Shown here: one piece after another, positions 52,439-60,112 of the stretch | How the letters are laid out: every line of letters begins with the position of its first letter | How positions within the stretch are numbered: position 1 is the stretch's first letter | DNA from: Pseudaquidulcibacter sp041917055 | Lineage (GTDB): Bacteria > Pseudomonadota > Alphaproteobacteria > Caulobacterales > Aquidulcibacteraceae | Direction: 5' to 3' | Length of the DNA stretch: 64,000 nucleotides | NCBI GenBank assembly: GCA_041917055.1 | Contig: JAYRYJ010000001.1 | Location: forward strand, 519,589 to 583,588 | Translations under genes and position numbers: made by a program | Notes under the pieces: generated by a model | Told to the model about the DNA's origin: nothing | Databases searched by the model: none | The model's input: the letters and a program-made list of their open reading frames with translations, nothing else

Positions 52439-53059
52439 ATGTCCATTCTCGAAAATTTAGCGACAAGTTTGGGGCGGCGCGACGAAATTCCCAATATTGA
52501 ACTTGCGCGCCAAATTGCCGATACCGAGAATATTGCGGCAATTGAAACTTTGGTGGGCGCGCTGTCAAATAAAAAATTGCAAAATGATTGCATCAAGGTT
52601 CTGTATGAAATCGGATATTTGAAACCCGATTTAATCGCACCGTTTTTGAATAATTTTATCGCGCTATTGGTATCCAAAAATAACCGACTTCAATGGGGCG
52701 GAATGTGCGCGATTGCCACTTTTGCCAAACAAAGTGCGGAACAGGTTTTTGCGCAAATTGCGGTTTTGGAAAATGCTGCAAATATCGGAAGTGTCATTAC
52801 GCGTGATAATTATGTGCGTGTATTATTGGCGCTTTATGGGTATGAAGAATATCGCAAATCGGCTTTTGAAAAGTTGTTAAACACTCTTGCAAGCGCACCC
52901 GAAAACCAATTGCCGATGTATGCCGAAATGGGCGCGGCGATTATTGGCAAAACCGATATTTCAAGCTTCAAGAATGCACTAAACGCGCGGCTTCCGACAT
53001 ATCCTGACGGCCCGAAAAAGAAACGGATTGACAAGGTTCTTAAATCTCTAAAGCTCTAA
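52439..53059 (+). CDS. HEAT-repeat-like protein of unknown function
   Basis: A 206-residue all-helical protein with alternating hydrophobic helices (NKKLQNDCIKVLYEIGYLKP, LQWGGMCAIATFAKQSAEQV), as in HEAT/armadillo proteins. No enzyme motif is seen. Co-transcribed with the DUF924 gene, and convergent with rimM, whose 3' end it overlaps by 12 bp. Confidence 0.7.
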   Translation: MSILENLATSLGRRDEIPNIELARQIADTENIAAIETLVGALSNKKLQNDCIKVLYEIGYLKPDLIAPFLNNFIALLVSKNNRLQWGGMCAIATFAKQSAEQVFAQIAVLENAANIGSVITRDNYVRVLLALYGYEEYRKSAFEKLLNTLASAPENQLPMYAEMGAAIIGKTDISSFKNALNARLPTYPDGPKKKRIDKVLKSLKL

Positions 53060-53563
53060 AATGCCGTCCGGCAAATCGACAATTATTTTACCACCCGCAA
53101 TATCGACAATCGGCACATTTGCCAAAGTGAAAGGCAAAAGCCATGGTTTATCCAAAGTCGGGTGGTTTTCAATTTCCAATAATTCTTGATGGCCTTCAAT
53201 AATATTGCGAATTTTACCAAGTGGTGCGCCCAAAGTGTCAAACACTTCAAGCCCGATTAAATCGACATAATAGAATTCATCATCTTTTGAAGCCGGCAAT
53301 TTTTCACGCGGCACGTATAATTTGGTATTGCGCAAAAGCATTGCCTGTTCGCGCGTAATTGGCGCTTTGGAAAAAAATGCAAAGCCATCTTTAATTTCGC
53401 GCCAAGATTTTATTTCAAACAAAATCGCACCCTTTTCATTCAAAAAGGGTGCGTATTTGAAAATATCTTTGGGGTTTTGGGTGAAGGATTTAAGCCGCAA
53501 TTCACCCTTTACGCCAAATGCGCCCACAATGGTTCCAACCAAAACAAGCGCGCTTTGTGCCAT
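53048..53563 (-). CDS. rimM: Ribosome maturation factor RimM
   Basis: A 171-residue 16S rRNA processing factor. N-terminal domain starts VGTIVGAFGVKGELRLKSF; the PRC-barrel domain has EFYYVDLIGLEVFD and a final GGKIIVDLPDG. It follows rpsP by 3 bp. trmD and rplS, which normally follow, are absent, and the cluster ends at a convergent gene. Confidence 0.95.
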   Translation of the reverse strand: MAQSALVLVGTIVGAFGVKGELRLKSFTQNPKDIFKYAPFLNEKGAILFEIKSWREIKDGFAFFSKAPITREQAMLLRNTKLYVPREKLPASKDDEFYYVDLIGLEVFDTLGAPLGKIRNIIEGHQELLEIENHPTLDKPWLLPFTLANVPIVDIAGGKIIVDLPDGILEL

Positions 53564-53566
53564 AGA

Positions 53567-53965
53567 TTATTCAGAAGCTGCTTCTTCAGCAGGTGCAGCA
53601 GCGGCAGCTTCAGCAGCAGCTTTAGCATCTTCAATTTTTTGAAGGCGTTCAGCTTCACGCTCTTTAGCTTTTTGACCTGGCTCTGCTTTTTTCGGGTTAT
53701 TACCCGCAGTCCAATTACCAACGCCATTTTGCGCCAAGAAGCGTGCAACGCGATCAGTAGGTTGCGCGCCTTTTTTGATCCATTCGGCAGCTTTTTCAAC
53801 GTCAAGAACAACGCGTTGACCGGAATCAGAAGGAAGAATTGGGTTATAAGTGCCCAATTTCTCGATGAAACGACCATCACGCGGGCTGCGTGCGTCTGCA
53901 ACTACGATACGATAAACCGGGCGTTTTTTTGAACCGCCACGAGCAAGTCTGATTTTCAATGCCAT
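53567..53965 (-). CDS. rpsP: Ribosomal protein bS16
   Basis: A 132-residue S16 with the standard start (ALKIRLARGGSKKRPVYRIV) and an Ala/Glu-rich C-terminal extension of about 45 residues, beyond the usual 80-90, as seen in other alphaproteobacteria. Lies between ffh and rimM. Confidence 0.97.
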   Translation of the reverse strand: MALKIRLARGGSKKRPVYRIVVADARSPRDGRFIEKLGTYNPILPSDSGQRVVLDVEKAAEWIKKGAQPTDRVARFLAQNGVGNWTAGNNPKKAEPGQKAKEREAERLQKIEDAKAAAEAAAAAPAEEAASE

Positions 53966-54028
53966 TTTACTTTTCCTTTTTTAAATTAATTATCCTCCCC
54001 CGCTTGCGGGGAGGGGGGAGGGATTGAG

Positions 54029-55549
54029 TTATTTTTTCTTACCCAATCCCGGCAATCCACCAATCGGCAGGCCACCAAGACCCGGTAATTTCGGTGCACC
54101 TAATCCCGGAAGACTTGGTGCAGAACCAAAACCTTGTTGCATAGCTTTTTGGCCCATTGCCTCAAGCTGTGCTTCATTCATTTTCGGCATGCCGCCACCC
54201 ATCATGGCGCCCATACCACCTAATTTATTCATAAGGCCCTTCATGCCGCCTTTGCCCATAGCTTTTACCATATCAGCCATACCGCGGTGCATTTTAAGGA
54301 CTTTGTTGACCTCGGCGACATCAACACCCGCGCCCATTGCGATACGGCGGCGACGTGATGCGTTTAAGATATCGGGTTTTGCGCGTTCACCTTTGGTCAT
54401 GGATGAAATAATCGCCACCTGACGATTTATGATTTTCTCATTCATCGCACCGGATTCAAGCGCTTTTTTGGCCTGTTGTGCGCCGGGCAACATTCCCATA
54501 ATGCCACCCAAACCACCCATTGCCTGTATCTGGCGAAGCTGGTTTGACAAATCATCAAGGTCAAATTTGCCCTTTGCCATTTTTGCGGCCATTTTTTCAG
54601 CCGCTTCAATATCAGCATTTTCAACCGCTTTTTCGACCAAAGCAACAACGTCACCTTGACCCAAAATTCTTCCGGCAACACGGCGCGCATCAAAAACATC
54701 AATGCCGTCGATTTTTTCGCCAATACCCAAAAATTTAATCGGCAAACCGGTAACGGCGCGCATTGACAAAGCTGCACCACCACGCCCATCACCATCGGCG
54801 CGGGTAAGGATAATGCCGGTTAGTGGCAAACGCTCATGAAAGCGGGTTGCGGTTTCAACCGCATCTTGACCTGTCAAACTATCGGCAACCAGAATGATTT
54901 CCGATGGATTGGCAATTTTAGCGACATCGGCGGCCTCTGCCATCATTTCTTCATCGATTGATGTGCGACCCGCGGTGTCAAGAATAAGAACGTCAAACCC
55001 GCCAAGGCGCGCCGCAGTCATTGCCCTTTGGGTAATGTCGCGCGGCATTTGGCCCGCAACGATTGGAAGGCTCTCAACCTCGGCCTGTTTAGCCAAAATC
55101 GCTAATTGTTCTTGTGCAGCTGGGCGGCGAACGTCCAAAGATGCGAGCAAGACTTTTTTCCGCTCTTTAGTGCGAAGTCTTAAAGCCAATTTTCCGGTTG
55201 TGGTTGTTTTACCTGAACCCTGCAAACCTGCCATCATTATGATTGACGGTGGTGAGGTGATATTTAATGGCGTGGGTTCTTCATTGCCGCCCAAAACCTC
55301 AATCAATGCGTCATGAACTATTTTTACGACCTGTTGCCCGGGCTTTACGGCGCGAATAACTTTTTCGCCAACGGCTTCTTCTTTGACTTTATTGATGAAG
55401 GTTTTGACGACCGGAAGTGCAACATCGGCCTCAAGCAATGCCACGCGCACTTCACGAAGTGCGGCTTCAACGTCTTTTTCAGACAAAGCACCGCGACCGG
55501 TAAGCCCGTCAAAAATCCCGCCTAATTTTTCCGTTAAAGCGTCAAACAA
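54029..55549 (-). CDS. ffh: Signal recognition particle protein Ffh
   Basis: A 506-residue SRP GTPase. NG domain with G1 GLQGSGKTTTTGKLA, DTAGRTSIDEEMM and TRADGDGRGGAALS; the C-terminal M domain is rich in methionine and glycine (MGKGGMKGLMNKLGGMGAMM). It targets inner-membrane proteins with 4.5S RNA; the RNA gene is not seen nearby. First gene of ffh-rpsP-rimM. Confidence 0.97.
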   Translation of the reverse strand: MFDALTEKLGGIFDGLTGRGALSEKDVEAALREVRVALLEADVALPVVKTFINKVKEEAVGEKVIRAVKPGQQVVKIVHDALIEVLGGNEEPTPLNITSPPSIIMMAGLQGSGKTTTTGKLALRLRTKERKKVLLASLDVRRPAAQEQLAILAKQAEVESLPIVAGQMPRDITQRAMTAARLGGFDVLILDTAGRTSIDEEMMAEAADVAKIANPSEIILVADSLTGQDAVETATRFHERLPLTGIILTRADGDGRGGAALSMRAVTGLPIKFLGIGEKIDGIDVFDARRVAGRILGQGDVVALVEKAVENADIEAAEKMAAKMAKGKFDLDDLSNQLRQIQAMGGLGGIMGMLPGAQQAKKALESGAMNEKIINRQVAIISSMTKGERAKPDILNASRRRRIAMGAGVDVAEVNKVLKMHRGMADMVKAMGKGGMKGLMNKLGGMGAMMGGGMPKMNEAQLEAMGQKAMQQGFGSAPSLPGLGAPKLPGLGGLPIGGLPGLGKKK

Positions 55550-55603
55550 TTAAATCACCTTCAAAATTCAAAATTTCGACATAAATTTTCTAAACAGCGC
55601 AAA

Positions 55604-55636
55604 ACGCCCCGCAGGGCGTAAACGCTGTGCGGGGTG
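55604..55636. other. Competing hairpins upstream of ffh
   Basis: ACGCCC-CGCA-GGGCGT (55604-55619) and a longer CCCCGC...GCGGGG pairing (55607-55635) share bases and cannot form together. They lie about 55 bp upstream of ffh and could act in its leader or as a boundary element. No RNA family is recognised. Confidence 0.4.
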
Positions 55637-55765
55637 ACCACTCTACCCCATTCGTTATTTCCCAAGATTTGTTATGGGACGAGACCGTGTAGACATGGTT
55701 ATTTTGGCATTAGGCCGAAAAACAGTGGGCGCTATAAAGGAAAATGTTGGAAGTGTCAAATTTGC

Positions 55766-55794
55766 TTGACCCAAATACTACATTGTAGCATATT
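55766..55794 (+). promoter_or_regulatory. Promoter and operator of the toxin-antitoxin pair
   Basis: TTGACC at 55766-55771 and CATATT at 55789-55794 are 17 bp apart, a plausible -35/-10 pair. Between them CTACATTGTAG (55778-55788) is palindromic, an expected site for autoregulation by the HigA-type antitoxin. Transcription would start about at the toxin ATG (55801), making the message nearly leaderless. Confidence 0.6.
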
Positions 55795-55800
55795 GAACCT

Positions 55801-56115
55801 ATGCAAACAGTCGTTGAAACGCCAACTTATTTGCGCTCTGCCAAAATAGCGGGAGTTTCAGAGATAGAGCAAGTTAAAATAATTGATACCATTTCTGCTA
55901 ACCCATTAAGTGGAGACTTAATCGTCGGTGGAAAAGGTTTAAGAAAAATTCGTGTCGCAGGCTTAGGAAAAGGAAAATCAGGTGGATTTCGCGTAATTTA
56001 TTATTTTCACAATGAAAACAAGCCAATAAAACTGTATTATGTGTTCGCCAAAAATCAGATGTCGAATTTATCCGACGCGCAATTAGCAAGACTTTCAAGC
56101 ATTATCGAGGATTAA
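55801..56115 (+). CDS. higB: RelE/HigB-superfamily toxin
   Basis: A 104-residue protein with the RelE/HigB pattern: DTISANPLSGDLIVGGKGLR, KIRVAGLGKGKSGGFRVIYY and a hydrophobic strand LYYVFAKNQ. Members cut mRNA at the ribosome. The toxin gene comes before the antitoxin, as in HigBA systems. Start ATG at 55801 has no Shine-Dalgarno. Confidence 0.85.
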   Translation: MQTVVETPTYLRSAKIAGVSEIEQVKIIDTISANPLSGDLIVGGKGLRKIRVAGLGKGKSGGFRVIYYFHNENKPIKLYYVFAKNQMSNLSDAQLARLSSIIED

Positions 56116-56116
56116 A

Positions 56117-56431
56117 ATGCCAAAGAACTATATGAGTGACGAGAATTTTGAAATGCTCATTCAAAGCATCAAAGAGGGTGCTGATTTCGATAAAGAGGGC
56201 ACTGATTTGTCCAATTATCGGGTGACAATCCCGCCGACAATTGATGTAAAAAAAATTCGTTCGCGCCTTAATATGACCCAAAGCAAATTTGCAGAGACTT
56301 TTGGTTTCTCGATTAAATCGGTGCAATTTTGGGAGCAAGGGCGGAGAACGCCGGAAGCTAGTGCTAGAGCTTTTCTAAAACTCATTGGCCGTGCTCCCGA
56401 ATTTGTAGTTGAAATACTTAAGGCCGCATAA
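56117..56431 (+). CDS. higA: HigA-type antitoxin with XRE helix-turn-helix
   Basis: A 104-residue protein. C-terminal half is a helix-turn-helix: IRSRLNMTQSKFAETFGFSI and SVQFWEQGRRTPEASARAFL. The N-terminal half would bind the toxin. The start lies one base after the toxin stop. It likely represses the operator at 55778-55788. Confidence 0.88.
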   Translation: MPKNYMSDENFEMLIQSIKEGADFDKEGTDLSNYRVTIPPTIDVKKIRSRLNMTQSKFAETFGFSIKSVQFWEQGRRTPEASARAFLKLIGRAPEFVVEILKAA

Positions 56432-56528
56432 TTAATACATTAGTGCAAGCAATTCTCTCTCCCACTCGACAAAACACCTGCAATTGTTCTAGGGAGTTTT
56501 TGTTAAACCTTATTGGAAATGATTCATT

Positions 56529-57494
56529 ATGTCTGAATTGGTAACTGTTTTTGGTGGTTCGGGATTTGTTGGTAAATATGTTGTGCGCGCGCTTTGTAAG
56601 GCTGGTTATCGCGTTCGTGTTGCCATGCGCCGCCCGCATTTGGGGCATGAACTTCGTGTAATGGGTGCGGTCGGACAGGTGCAATTGGTTCAGGCCAATG
56701 TGAAAAACCCCGAATCTATTGCCCGCGCTGTCGATGGTGCCGATGCAATCATCAATTTGGTCGCGATTTTAGTCGAAAAAGGCAAACAGAAATTTTCAAG
56801 CGTTATTGAAGAAGGCGCAAAGAATATTGCCGAAGCTGCGAAAGTGGCAGGCGTAAAAAAATTGGTTCACGTTTCTGCAATTCATAGCGACGAAACCGGT
56901 TCAAAATATGCGCAAACCAAAACCGCCGCTGAAAACGCGATTAAGGAACTTGTGCCAAGCGCCACTATCCTGCGCCCAAGCGTAATTTTTGGCACCGAAG
57001 ATGAGTTTTTCAATAAATTCGCCGCCATGAGCCGCATCACACCAATTATGCCATTAATCGGCGGCGGCAAAACTTTATTCCAACCTGTATATGTTGGCGA
57101 TGTTGCCAAAGCGGTTATGGCGGCGCTTACAAGCGAAAAAGCGGCGGGCAAAACCTATGAACTTGGTGGGCCAAAAACCTATACATTCGAAGAAATTATT
57201 CGTTATATTCAGGCAACAATCAATCGCCCACGCGCCTATATGGGCGTTCCGCGCGGCTTGATGGAATTTTTTGGCAATATTTGGGACGGCATTTTCCGCC
57301 TTATTCCATTTGCAGACCCGCCATTTACCGGCGACCAAATGAAACTTTTGAAATCTGATAATGTGGTTTCAGAAAAATCACTTGGTTTTAAAGATTTAGG
57401 AATTGGCGAATTATCAAGCGTCGAAGCAATTTGCCCAACCTACCTCTACCGCTTCCGCCCCCACGGACAGTTTGAACCGAAAGTGGTGGGATAG
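56529..57494 (+). CDS. NDUFA9-like complex I-associated NAD(P)-binding protein
   Basis: A 321-residue atypical short-chain dehydrogenase: VTVFGGSGFVGKYVVRAL at the N-terminus, INLVAILVEKGKQ, HVSAIHSDETGSKYAQTKT and ILRPSVIFGTEDEFFNKFA. These are the marks of the alphaproteobacterial homologues of complex I subunit NDUFA9. A catalytic Tyr/Lys pair in the usual YxxxK spacing is seen as YAQTK. The rest of complex I is not in the window. Confidence 0.88.
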   Translation: MSELVTVFGGSGFVGKYVVRALCKAGYRVRVAMRRPHLGHELRVMGAVGQVQLVQANVKNPESIARAVDGADAIINLVAILVEKGKQKFSSVIEEGAKNIAEAAKVAGVKKLVHVSAIHSDETGSKYAQTKTAAENAIKELVPSATILRPSVIFGTEDEFFNKFAAMSRITPIMPLIGGGKTLFQPVYVGDVAKAVMAALTSEKAAGKTYELGGPKTYTFEEIIRYIQATINRPRAYMGVPRGLMEFFGNIWDGIFRLIPFADPPFTGDQMKLLKSDNVVSEKSLGFKDLGIGELSSVEAICPTYLYRFRPHGQFEPKVVG

Positions 57495-57623
57495 TTTTAA
57501 TATTACCGCACTTTTCAGCTTCCAAAAAATTACTTCCGAAAGAAGTGATTGATGCATTTTATGAAAAAACCGTCAAATACCGTCATTTTCCAGAAATTTC
57601 GTAAATTGCAGCAGTGTCGATTA

Positions 57624-57834
57624 ACTGTTTCAAATAATAATATCCCAAGATAGCCCATTTTTTGATGAGGCGGATAACTTCCCTTCTGTGTTAGCTTTTA
57701 ATGGCGGATACGAAATCTTCAAGTCAGGCGACTTTTTTGAAAGTGTCGGTCAAAGGATCGATTATTCAGGAATTTGCAAGATTGACGATTTTGGAAGATC
57801 TGATCTAAGGATAAAGGGTGAATTATATCGATAA
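57624..57834 (+). pseudogene. Possible gene remnant before the methyltransferase
   Basis: A frame free of stops after 57624 encodes a protein-like sequence (FFDEADNFPSVLAFNGGYEI and FKSGDFFESVGQRIDYSG) that ends at the TAA at 57832-57834, overlapping the methyltransferase start by 17 bp. There is no ATG; a GTG lies near 57689. Just upstream, at about 57500-57603, another fragment (KKLLPKEVIDAFYEKTVKY) ends in a stop. They may be decayed pieces of one gene or a short leader reading frame. No family is recognised. Confidence 0.4.
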
Positions 57835-58693
57835 AAAACATACACTCGAATACCAATTACTCACCCTTTTGGACGACCCGTCACGAGGATTAAGTGATAG
57901 TGCACCAAATCTTGTTAAATCAAGGCTCGCGCTTAAAGACGAAAATCGCGGCGCATATTTGTTTCAAGGAAATTGCCTTGAAATTATGGATTTGATTGCC
58001 GAAAAACACCCGCAAGGCTGTTTCGATATGATTTTCGCCGACCCACCATATTTCCTTTCAAATGGCGGCATTTCGTGCCATGCGGGGAAGATGGTGAAAG
58101 TGGATAAGGGCGATTGGGATAAATCGCAAGGTCCTGAAATTAACCATGAGTTTAATTATGAATGGCTTAAACGGGCACAAAAACTCTTGAAACCGAATGG
58201 GACAATTTGGGTTTCGGGAACGATGCATGTTATTTTCTCAATTGGTTATGCGATGCAGCAATTGGGAATGAAAATCCTCAATGACATTACTTGGGAAAAG
58301 CCAAACCCGCCGCCAAACCTATCGTGTCGTTATTTCACGCATTCAACGGAAACAGTTTTGTGGGCGGCAAAGTCGGAAAAATCAAAACACGTTTTCAATT
58401 ACGATGCAATGCGTGCGCATAATGGTGGTAAACAAATGAAGTCGGTTTGGCGTTTCACTGCGCCTGGCAGCGCCGAAAAAACCAACGGCAAGCACCCAAC
58501 TCAAAAGCCTTTGGCGCTTTTAGAGAGATGTATTGAGGCCTCAACCGATAAAGGTGCATTCATATTTGATCCATTTGCAGGCAGCAGCACGACAGGCGTT
58601 GCAGCCCTTCAAATGGGGCGCAAATTTTGTGGCGTTGAGTTGGAAGATGAGTATGTGGAATTGTCTCGAAAACGGATACAGGGTCACTTTTAA
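57818..58693 (+). CDS. DpnA-like DNA adenine N6-methyltransferase (beta class)
   Basis: A 291-residue amino-methyltransferase. Motif order is DPPY first (Asp75-Pro-Pro-Tyr78 in MIFADPPYFLSNGGIS) and the SAM-binding FDPFAGSSTTG last (residues 250-260), the beta class. The blocks KPNGTIWVSGTMHVIFSIG, NPPPNLSCRYFTHSTET and GKHPTQKPLALLER match DpnA-type enzymes of DpnII/LlaDCHI systems, which methylate GATC, including single-stranded DNA. The start is the GTG at 57818 behind AAGGATAAAGG. It is followed by a MutH-fold nuclease, so a restriction-modification system is inferred. CcrM is an alternative but lacks the matching blocks. Confidence 0.9.
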   Translation: MNYIDKKHTLEYQLLTLLDDPSRGLSDSAPNLVKSRLALKDENRGAYLFQGNCLEIMDLIAEKHPQGCFDMIFADPPYFLSNGGISCHAGKMVKVDKGDWDKSQGPEINHEFNYEWLKRAQKLLKPNGTIWVSGTMHVIFSIGYAMQQLGMKILNDITWEKPNPPPNLSCRYFTHSTETVLWAAKSEKSKHVFNYDAMRAHNGGKQMKSVWRFTAPGSAEKTNGKHPTQKPLALLERCIEASTDKGAFIFDPFAGSSTTGVAALQMGRKFCGVELEDEYVELSRKRIQGHF

Positions 58694-58719
58694 GATAGTT
58701 TACAGGTTTAAATGCGCAA

Positions 58720-59343
58720 ATGGAACGAAGTGAAGCAATTACCAAATTAAAAGAACTTGAAGGAGTCAATCTTCATGATTTGGCGAGGGAATTTGAGGTA
58801 ACAGTTAGATCTCCGAACGGAAAGGTTAATAAGGGCTGGGCCGGGCACTCTATTGAACGGTTTTTGGGATTACCGATAAACTCAGCTCAAAGCCCAAATT
58901 TTGGATCGTGGGAGCTGAAAGTGGTTCCGATAAAATTTCTCAAAAATGGCAATCTGCAGTTCAAAGAAACCATGGCAATTACAATGATTGACCCGTACAA
59001 CGTCGCTAATACCACATTTGAAAATAGTCATTTATTGTCAAAATTAAGGAAAGCAGTGTGCGTCGCGCGAACTGTTGGCGCTAATCTCATGCTGCCAAGC
59101 CATGTTCTAAGCATAAATACTATTGATTTGGATGGTGAAATTTATGACGAAGTTAGAGCGGACTATGAATTTGTAAGATCAAAATTATTGGAAAATAATA
59201 ATGACTTGAGGTGTTTGTCTGGTAAAATGGGAAAATACGTTCAGCCCAGAACTAAGGGCAAAGGCCATGGTTCTATTTCGCGGGCGTTTTATGCGCGGCC
59301 TAAGTTTTTGGCGCAGTTTATAGGGTTAAACAATGACGAATAA
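58720..59343 (+). CDS. MutH/Sau3AI-family endonuclease
   Basis: A 207-residue single-domain protein. KGWAGHSIERFLG (Glu46), FGSWELKVVPIK (Glu65, Lys67) and TFENSHLLSKLRK match the MutH core, where KGW, the Glu, ELK and SH...KL stand in the same order. MutH and Sau3AI cut at GATC, which agrees with the predicted specificity of the methyltransferase 26 bp upstream. The first catalytic Asp of MutH (in QDFAALGVELK) is Asn60 here, in a loop two residues shorter. Methyl-directed repair by MutH is a gammaproteobacterial trait, so restriction is the more likely role. Confidence 0.85.
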   Translation: MERSEAITKLKELEGVNLHDLAREFEVTVRSPNGKVNKGWAGHSIERFLGLPINSAQSPNFGSWELKVVPIKFLKNGNLQFKETMAITMIDPYNVANTTFENSHLLSKLRKAVCVARTVGANLMLPSHVLSINTIDLDGEIYDEVRADYEFVRSKLLENNNDLRCLSGKMGKYVQPRTKGKGHGSISRAFYARPKFLAQFIGLNNDE

Positions 59344-59590
59344 TGATACGTGTAAACTGATACACCGCTACTTTGGCAAATTTGATAACCTTGAGGAAGA
59401 TCAGAGTTCACCACCAAGGCACAAATGCTGTGGATGCGCTTACGAACAAGGGCTGATTGATGGTCACAGCGGGCGACCCTCTGAGCCAAACATTGAAATG
59501 TGGCCTAAAAGTCAAGCTGGAACAGTTCGACATAAAAATGCGCTTCAGGCTTATGAACTTGGGTATAAAAAAGGAAAGTCAATTCAATAA
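59333..59590 (+). CDS. Small cysteine-containing protein of unknown function
   Basis: An 85-residue protein whose start overlaps the nuclease stop by 11 bp, with AGGG seven bases upstream of the ATG. It has a Cys/His cluster, PRHKCCGCAYEQGLIDGHSG, which could bind metal, and a basic, aromatic C-terminus. The tight coupling to the nuclease suggests an accessory role in the restriction-modification system, for example as a control or immunity protein; there is no HTH and no known family. Confidence 0.65.
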   Translation: MTNNDTCKLIHRYFGKFDNLEEDQSSPPRHKCCGCAYEQGLIDGHSGRPSEPNIEMWPKSQAGTVRHKNALQAYELGYKKGKSIQ

Positions 59591-59857
59591 TTTGGGATTA
59601 GGTATAGCTTTCCATTCCATCGCATCTTTAACAGCGTCCTCTAAGGTGTCACACTGAAAATTGAAAACTAAAGGGTCGGTATTTGAATTTCCGCTTAGAC
59701 ATTTTATTTTGCTGTCAAAGACGAAAACATCAAATTCATCTTCATCATTCTTTTCAATAAAGAAATCCAAATTTTGTTCAAGGTTTTCAGCTTCGAATTC
59801 AGTATCCGAAAGTTTTGTAATTTTATATCCTGCGATTTCGATTTCGTGTTTCTGCAT
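59579..59857 (-). CDS. Small acidic protein of unknown function
   Basis: A 92-residue acidic, beta-rich protein (KITKLSDTEFEAENLEQ, EKNDEDEFDVFVFDS) with a GGAG ribosome site before the ATG at 59857, which supports it as a real gene. It is convergent with the 85-residue gene and overlaps it by 12 bp. No membrane segment, no known domain. Its acidity would suit a DNA-mimic inhibitor, but that is speculation. Confidence 0.6.
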   Translation of the reverse strand: MQKHEIEIAGYKITKLSDTEFEAENLEQNLDFFIEKNDEDEFDVFVFDSKIKCLSGNSNTDPLVFNFQCDTLEDAVKDAMEWKAIPNPKLLN

Positions 59858-59926
59858 GATTTGCTCCAGACAAGATCATATCAAGGTTGATCTAAGTTGC
59901 AATATGTATTTTAAGATTTAGCTACA

Positions 59927-59961
59927 AATTCGTAATTCGTAATTCGTAATTCGTAATTCAT
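59927..59961. repeat. Tandem heptamer repeat
   Basis: Four perfect AATTCGT units plus a fifth variant (AATTCAT). A short simple-sequence array in noncoding DNA downstream of the small acidic gene's start; prone to slippage. Confidence 0.95.
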
Positions 59962-60048
59962 AATCCCACACTCATCACGGCAATCGCTTGAAATATTCTG
60001 CAGAATGCGAGCGCGAAATAGAAAGCGAATTGCTTATTTAATCGAGGG

Positions 60049-60102
60049 TTTATTGGCTTAGGAAGGTCTTTATGGGCAGGAATGCCATATAGACCTTCAG
60101 TA
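60049..60102. repeat. Dispersed palindromic repeat, copy D (core only)
   Basis: TTATTGGCTTAGGAAGGTC followed by TTTATGGGCAGGAATGCC and ATATAGACCTTCAG reproduces the core hairpin of copy C with one stem mismatch. The terminal CAATAGGTTGTTG repeats are not seen at the expected distance, so the copy is trimmed or decayed. Confidence 0.8.
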
Positions 60103-60112
60103 ATTGTGTTGG

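Noticed and set aside
55550..55765. A 4.5S or 6S RNA gene next to ffh
   Set aside because: The conserved SRP RNA loop (GGAAG...AGCAGCC type) is missing and no 6S-like central bubble could be drawn.
58720..59343. True methyl-directed mismatch repair MutH
   Set aside because: Dam/MutH repair is a gammaproteobacterial feature and no mutS or mutL is nearby; the adjacent methylase makes restriction the better reading.
59927..59961. CRISPR array
   Set aside because: The heptamer units are contiguous with no spacers and are far too short.
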